Assembly (NCBI GenBank): GCA_035235625.1
Contig: CP141145.1
Location: 1,984,001 to 2,048,000, forward strand
Length of the DNA stretch: 64,000 nt
Reading direction: 5' to 3'
Origin: Saururus chinensis
Taxonomy: Eukaryota > Streptophyta > Magnoliopsida > Piperales > Saururaceae
Shown: positions 57,836-64,000 of the stretch, one piece after another
Numbering within the stretch: position 1 is the first letter of the stretch
How the letters are laid out: each line of letters begins with the position of its first letter
Position numbers and translations under genes: made by a program
The notes under the pieces: generated by a model
What the model saw: only the letters and a program-made list of their open reading frames with translations
Told to the model about the DNA's origin: nothing
Databases searched by the model: none

Positions 57836-58706
57836 ATCGGCTGATACCGGTATAGTACCGAGGGGGGGGGGGCGATACGCCCCCTACTGTAATTATCGAT
57901 ACGTAACGGCTGTATCAGCCATACCGTATCGATACGGCCGATACGTATTGATACCATATTTTTTTAAAATATTTTTTATTTAAATTTTTTTTAATTAAAA
58001 ATATTACTTTTTTTATAGTCATAGATACTCTCATCCGTATTGATACCATGGAAGGCTTTATCAATACGAATGATAGTATCGACAATCACAGATACGGGTA
58101 TGCGTCAAATACGCTTGGTACGCGCCAAAACGGTCGTAAAACCTTTTATATACATAAAAAAATATTATAACTAATAATATAACATTATAATACTTCATTT
58201 TAAAAGGTCGTATAAACTGATACGAGTGCTCCAAAATTATTTCATTTTAGAACCATACACTTTACTCCATCTATCCTTTACAAACTATTATTCCCTCCGC
58301 CCCATATTAAGTGTTCTAAAATTAATTTGTTTTAAAATCAAATAAGATATTTAATGAGTCATATGAATATTATTGAGAAACTCATATGGTAGATGTTTAA
58401 GTAAATGCATAATTGTGGAGCACTATATTTTTAAAAAAATTATGTAAAGTATATAGACCCACTTATATTGATATCATATAAATTTTTTAAAATATTTTTA
58501 ATATAATAAAAACATAGTCATTAGAAGAGGTTGAATTGGAATTATATTTTTGTTTTTAAGAAAAAAAATTATTTTTTTTAAAATAAAAAAAATTAAAATA
58601 TTAGAGTATTGATACGTATCGATATTGTATGCTCGATATGGCCGGTACGTATCGATGATACATGTGGGGGGCGTATTGCCCCTATACCGTATTGGTATCA
58701 ACCTCT
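57836..58706. mobile_element. ~870-bp inverted-repeat element rich in CGGCCGATACG
   Basis: The left arm (57839-57955) and the right arm (58607-58703) are inverted copies over about 100 bases, sharing GATACCRRTA, GGGGCRATACGCCCCC and ATCGATACGTA blocks. Between the arms lies AT-rich DNA. No coding. Additional GTATCGGCCGATAC phrases flank the left arm (57790-57838). Confidence 0.65.
58290..58530. mobile_element. Stowaway-like MITE piece
   Basis: TTCCCTCCGCCCCATATTAAGTG at 58291 is the typical terminus of plant Stowaway MITEs. The opposite terminus is not recognisable. It lies inside the inverted-repeat element above, so it was probably inserted into it. Confidence 0.5.
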
Positions 58707-59074
58707 AGTGCGTGTCGGCCTTCATTTTCTAGTGAATGTTAGCCTCCCTTTTACAGTGCTTCTGTCATTTTACAATACCACCTCTAGAGGTGGTGTTGTA
58801 AAATCTCACTTTTATGTTATAAGTTTCTAGCAAAATCCTCTCAAATCACAATCCTAAGATTTTTAACTAATGCTATATTTCAAATACAAGAATCAATTGT
58901 TTAACCACTAACACGATATTTAAAATATTGTATTTTAAATCTTAATGTAATAACGTTGGATTGTAAATATGACATAGACAATTCTAAATGACTAACCGGA
59001 AATTTTAAAATACTATCATTTTATTTTCAAAACCTAATTGTAAATATCGCATACAATGATAATTTTTTCCAATT

Positions 59075-59263
59075 TTAAATAAGGTTTTTTTCCTCACATC
59101 TAACCAAAACTTTTTCTAAATTATTAAGACAGTTATCAAAAGAATCTCCAGATATAGAAAAATTATTCATAAAAACTTCAAGAAAATGTTGTACAATATC
59201 ACTAAATTTACTCATCATGCATATTTGAAATGTAGCAAGAGCATTACACAATCCAATCGACAT
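59075..59263 (-). pseudogene. Athila-type reverse transcriptase fossil
   Basis: Open stretch with G-L-C-N-A-x-A-T-F-Q, F-L-E-V-F-M-N-N-F-S (family form F-M-D-D-F-S) and L-E-K-V-L-x-R-C-E-E-K-N-L, a diagnostic piece of Gypsy reverse transcriptase of the Athila/Tat branch. Part of the second Athila-like fossil. Confidence 0.88.
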
Positions 59264-62200
59264 CTTTCAACAAGAAAATGTACCAAATGAATATGTAAAA
59301 GTTATTTTTTCTTAATCCTCAAGTGCAATCTCAATTTGGTTAAACATAGAATAACTATCAAGGAAACAATAAATAGTAAGGGAAAATGGTCATGAATAGT
59401 GATAGAGTTGAGTTTTCTGTAGTCTTTTTATATGCACCAACAGGTGGTGACTATAGTTGGGATTTCTTAGGCACCACATGAGTAGGACTTACCCAATAAT
59501 TATCATAAATAAGGTATATGATCCCTACTTCTAATAATCTTAGGACTTCTGCTCTCACAATCTCTTTCATGTTAGGGTTTAACCTACGTTAAATTTCTCT
59601 AGAGGGTTTAATATTATCTTCCAAGAAAATCATATTAGTGAAAACTAAGGGACTATTCGCTTAATATCAACTATGGTCCAACCAATTATACTTTTATGCT
59701 CTCTAAGGACATGGAGCAACTTTTGTTCTTTTGTGTTGTCCAATTGTGAGGAAACAAATATAGGATATGTCTCTCCTTCACCCAAAAATGTACATTTAAG
59801 CTCAGTAGGTATGTGTTTTGGCTCAAGTTTAGGTGTTTATACACTTGAAGGGAAGGAAGGGCTATTGGGAGAAGGTAATTCCTCAAAGTGTGCCTTCCAT
59901 TTTTTAGTATCTAACATGGGGGTTAACTCCAATAAAAAATTTACATCATTAATCACATATTCATCATCAAAATTAAAATGAGAAAGACAAGCCTAAAGAG
60001 GGTTAGAAAATGAAGACGTAAGAGACTTGTTATGCACAAGAGTTTTAATTATATTCACTTCATCGACATTATCATCATCTCCTAGTTGCCTGCAAATACT
60101 AAAAATGTTAAGTTTCAAAGTCATATTTTCAAAAGAAAGCTATATAACACCACTTCTATAATTAATAAGATCATTTGAAGTAGCAAGAAATGGATGGCTT
60201 AATATTATAAGAATTTGAGTATAAACATTCAAAAAGGGTTGTGTGTCCAAAACAATAAAATCAATAAGAAAGTAAAACTTTTAAACTTGTACTAGCACAT
60301 CCTTAAGAATTCCTCTTGTGTTTTAACTAAGTGATCTACAAGTTGAAGTATAATATTTGTGGGCTTCAATTCACCAAGTCCCAATTGTTCATAAATATAA
60401 TAAGGTAAGAGATTAACACTTACCCCAAGATCAAGTAAACCTTTTTCAAATCTATAATTCCCAATTATAAAAGAAATGATTAGACAACCAGGATCTTTAT
60501 ATTTGAGTATGGTGTTTTGTTACAAAATTACACTTGTTCGTCAAAAATGTCATTGTTTGCATATTTAGCTTACACTTTATTATACAAAGGTCTTTCAAAT
60601 TTTTTTGCATAAGATAAAATTTATTTAGAATTCAAAGATTGAGTTTAACAACCTTTCTTTGAATGTCTTTATTAATGACTTTTCTACTTCTCAAAATGGT
60701 GATGGACTTAGCATGCTCCTCTTGTGAACGTAAAGAATTCAAAATTTTAATTAAAAATTGACCTTTAGGATTTGGTTGATGTTGAGAATGAAACTTCTCA
60801 TTTTCTTAAGTGTTCAAAGTTATGGTCAATTGAGTGATAGAATTCTTTAAGTCATTGATGGCTTGTATTGTTTAATTTTTCATTGTTGTTTGGTTTTGCA
60901 TATAAATGTTTACAATGTGTCTTCAAGAATCTTCTTATGTGGTGGGATATAAGTTGAAGAAGAATGAGATACATGTATATTAGACTTATTTCTCGAACTA
61001 GTTAGGATGATTTATTTTATTAGGAGTATAAGTTTCAGAATAAAGAGAAGAGAAAAACTTTTTATAAACATTCATAGTATTTGCTTGAGTCTGCAACACC
61101 TTTACAAAAGCACGGATTGTTGGACAATCCTATATTTGGTGTCCATCACTCTCACATATACTATAAAATTCTTGTGACAATTTAGAAACTTTATACATGT
61201 TTTCCTCATTAATTTTCATAGCCTTAACCTTTCTAGTTAAACTTTTAATTATTATTTTCACATATTCTTCTTCTTTAAGAAGGTACATGCCCACCTTAGT
61301 TATTACATTAGATTTTGTCTTATTAACTATTTTAAATTTATTATAATATTTCCATGATTAGGCCTTTTCAGTTAATACATCAAAATAGTATCATCCTTCT
61401 TAGATGTTTTACTCAAAAACTCTTCATAATTTATCATTACAACAAATTGCACTATTTAAGAAGTTAAGTCATTATAAAAGAAACTAATTGTATGCCATGT
61501 TTAATATCAATGATGTGGGAAAAATAACAAAAGTTCTTTAAATCATTCCCAACATTAAAAGAAAGTCTCATTTTTTTTGTTAAAAATTTATGATATTCTT
61601 TTTAAGTGTATTAGTTCTATGAATGGGGAAAAACTTTTTCAAAAATTCTCTTTACATTTGTTATAATGTTTTAATGGATCTTGGCTGCAAAGAATTCAAC
61701 AAATTTTTTGTTTATTCTTTTAAAGAAAATAGAAAGTATTTTGATCGAATAACATCATTATAAACATTTTGGTTTTACCAAGTTGCACAAACCTTTTCAA
61801 ACTTTTTTAAATGTAAATATGGGCTTTTAGAATCTAATCTATGATATTTAGGTAGTAATTGAATTACTCGAGACTTGAGATCAAAACTACCCACATTATT
61901 TGACAAATTTATGCAAAAAGGAGAACTTGTACTAATTAGTTGCGAATAATCACGAAAGATTTTAACTTGTTGACTATTTTGCACTTCATTAACATCATTA
62001 TTACTTGTACACTAATCCACAATGTTTAAAGAAAGAGAAAACTTAGAAATATTAAGAGCAATATTAAAACTTTTTAAGCGACCACTTTGGTCACGTTACC
62101 ATGAGCACATAAAAAGAAATAAAAAACTTTTATTTCTTCTTCGTTTGGGAAAGATACTAAAAAAATCAACAAATAAAACTAAAAGAAAGAAGATATATTG

Positions 62201-62499
62201 ATAAACCAAAAGAAAATTATGCAATTCAATAATTCTAAAAAAATCTAAGAACTAAAAAAAAAGGGAATACAACTACCCGAAATGTGTCAAATGGTCTTTT
62301 TTAATTCTTTCAGCAATGATATGTCTAAGAGATCTTTTTGGTTGAGCTACTTTAATGATTCTTTTTTACATTACTCTCACTTTCAACAAAAGAAAAAGGA
62401 AAAAAAAATAAAAACAAAAAAAAGAGAATTAATAGGGAGAATATTTTGTAATCGGTGTTATCGTCACACTTTGTAATCATTGACAATGGGGCCAAAAAC

Positions 62500-63901
62500 T
62501 TATTACACCTAAACTATGAATTAATTAAAAGTAAACAAAGCTTAGAGTTACATTACTTGCAAGTGCACAAGTGGATGTAGTCTTGTAAGGCCGAATTCAT
62601 AAGGATTGTCTTTGTGTAATTATCACAATAATTACAAAATAAAAGGAAGAATAAAAATTAAGATAGAAAGAGAGTAGAAGAGTATTTAGGTAATAAAGAG
62701 TTAAGAAATAGATAAGATAGAACACGAAGTAATTAAACTTCATTGTAACACTTAATGATGTTCTTCATGTGTCATGTTATCTCGGTTTAAATCGTATGAA
62801 GATTCTTTCTCACTAGAAGATATGAACATTAAAAGAAAAAAATAAAGATATGAAATACTTTGGATATATGAAGGATTAAATAAATTGTTTCTTTAAGAGT
62901 TCTATGTATCAAAACTACAAAAGATAAAAAATGAAAGCCTTTAAACATCTTATATATTAAGATCACAAAGAAAAAAGAAGAATAACAATATTAAATGAAT
63001 ATCACTTCAGATAACCAATACTTACTTTAAACCATTGATGAAAAATGAATAGAACATTAGATTATTACAAATTACCTCTAGCCTTAGCTAGAGGGCTTAG
63101 AAAGCTATTACAATAGAACTTAAAAATAAATGTTACAAAAGAAGAGAAGAAGAATATGAAAAGAGAGATCGAAAGAGGAGATGATGTTTCTCCCATGTTC
63201 ATCCTTTTTTTTACAGAAGTAGAGGGGGTTGTTTCAATGAGAAAGGTCAAATCATATCCCTTGATTGCTTCTAATTGATTACTTGATTAGTTATTTCTTT
63301 TATAATGATTAGATTTTAAATTAATTAAATAAATTAAATATTTATGTAGCAAATACGTATTATTTAGTCTTCCTATAGTTATCCCTTCAGCTTCATTATC
63401 TTTCCTTATGTCTATCAATCATAACCATTGAAAAACTCCTTAATGTGTTAGTCTCGAGTTGATTGACTAGTTGTCTATTTGTATGTCTGATTTGACCCCA
63501 TTAATATTTATAATTATAATTTTTTTTATAAAATTAAGATTTTAGCTCCAAAAGGTTTCTTTCCAATTCCACCATAATCATGTCAATTCGAATTTGCTAT
63601 AGAAATATATGACAAAAATAATAAAGTTATATCAATTTGTCCATATGGTCGTGTTCAACTACTCTATGCATGTTTCTATCATTAATAGCTCATTCTTGAC
63701 CCTTAAATAGTTTTAGGTAGTTCAACTTCACTTTATCTTCTACTTGGGTCTTGGCAAAGCCTGTTTAGATATGTAAACACAATAGAGGTCTAAGTTACAA
63801 AATCAAAATATAAATATCTTAAATAAGTAATAAATTAATACAAAATAAGATTACAATTAAATATTTAAAAATATTTATTTCAATATTATTTCAATACATC
63901 A
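62500..63901 (-). mobile_element. LTR of the second Athila-like fossil
   Basis: Follows the plan of the LTR at 55725-57098 (AAAGTAAACAAAGC, TTGTGTAATTATCAC, CTAGCCTTAGCTAGAGGGCTTAGAAAG, TAGAGGGGGTTG, GTCTCGAGTTGATTGACTAGTTGTC). About 1.4 kb. Strongly diverged. Confidence 0.75.
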
Positions 63902-64000
63902 TCTTTTTAGAGCTTATAAGATAAAAGCCTGAATTAATACAAAATAAGATTACAATTTAAGATTTGAAAATATTTAATTCAATATTATTTTAGTACATTA
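63902..64000 (-). repeat. Partial duplication of the LTR end
   Basis: 63935-64000 repeats 63838-63901 (AATACAAAATAAGATTACAATT, ATTCAATATTATTTTAGTACAT). Either a local duplication or the end of an adjacent LTR continuing beyond the window. Confidence 0.6.

Larger units (their letters stand above)
59060..63901 (-). mobile_element. Second Athila-like Ty3/Gypsy fossil, older, 3' side missing
   Basis: From right to left on the minus strand: one LTR (about 62500-63901, ending TTCAATACATCA), a degenerate tRNA-Asp primer-binding site at about 62470-62492, gag remains (61440-61990), protease remains (about 60080-60480) and the beginning of reverse transcriptase (59075-59640). The rest of pol and the other LTR are missing. 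It is much more diverged than the first Athila-like element and broken at many places, so distinctly older. Confidence 0.82.

Noticed and set aside
1-64000. tRNA, rRNA or snoRNA genes
   Set aside because: No cloverleaf or rRNA-like block was recognised by eye; the tRNA-Asp-like and tRNA-Met-like strings are retroelement primer-binding sites.

Overview
The window is nuclear DNA from a flowering plant. The signs are a receptor-like kinase gene with plant introns, a fragment of a type-B cytokinin response regulator, and a dense load of plant transposable elements (CACTA, Ulp1-bearing DNA transposon, Copia, Athila-like Gypsy, MITEs). I cannot name the species. One run of exactly 1000 N (4026-5025) is an assembly gap.

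Layout. 1-14.6 kb is nested repeats: a minus-strand LTR with its primer-binding site (542-2829), a CACTA-family fragment with GA-rich tracts (2840-4025), the gap, a second related LTR (5335-7406), a Gypsy gag remnant (9.2-14.5 kb) and inside it a 4.2-kb solo LTR with a perfect GTGAT target duplication. 14.65-17.3 kb holds broken copies of an LRK10-like receptor kinase gene, with an 800-bp ACC-type trinucleotide tract in the place of most of the kinase domain. 17.3-23.6 kb has a decayed DNA transposon carrying an Ulp1 (C48) protease remnant and a few exon-like pieces of an unidentified gene. 23.6-26.2 kb is a 5'-truncated Copia element with its 3' LTR.

The one clearly intact gene is at 27921-30691 on the minus strand: three exons (778, 27 and 1118 nt) that join in frame to 640 residues, a LEAF RUST 10-type (LRK10L) receptor kinase with signal peptide, GUB_WAK and WAK-associated ectodomain, one membrane span and a non-RD kinase. 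Its first intron carries a duplicated exon piece with its own splice donor. Further family pieces lie at 14.65-17.3 kb and 36.2-38.3 kb on both strands, so this is a decayed LRK10L cluster. 32.38-33.5 kb is a broken type-B response regulator C-terminus.

38298-42697 is a structurally complete but transposase-less CACTA element (13-bp inverted ends, AGA target duplication) full of TTAGCGACG motifs and long GA/CT tracts; it sits in an LRK10L fragment. 43.8-57.4 kb is a three-level nest: a 2-kb-type LTR interrupted by a whole-looking Athila-like gag-protease element (45377-57098), itself interrupted by a 4.5-kb solo LTR (51101-55621, GATAG target duplication). 57.4-58.8 kb has MITE-like inverted-repeat elements, and 59-63.9 kb is a second, older Athila-like fossil. 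No convincing new multi-gene system was found; the strongest leads are the intronic exon duplication in the intact kinase gene, the GA/CT modular architecture of the CACTA element, and the fast-changing tandem repeats inside the LTRs.
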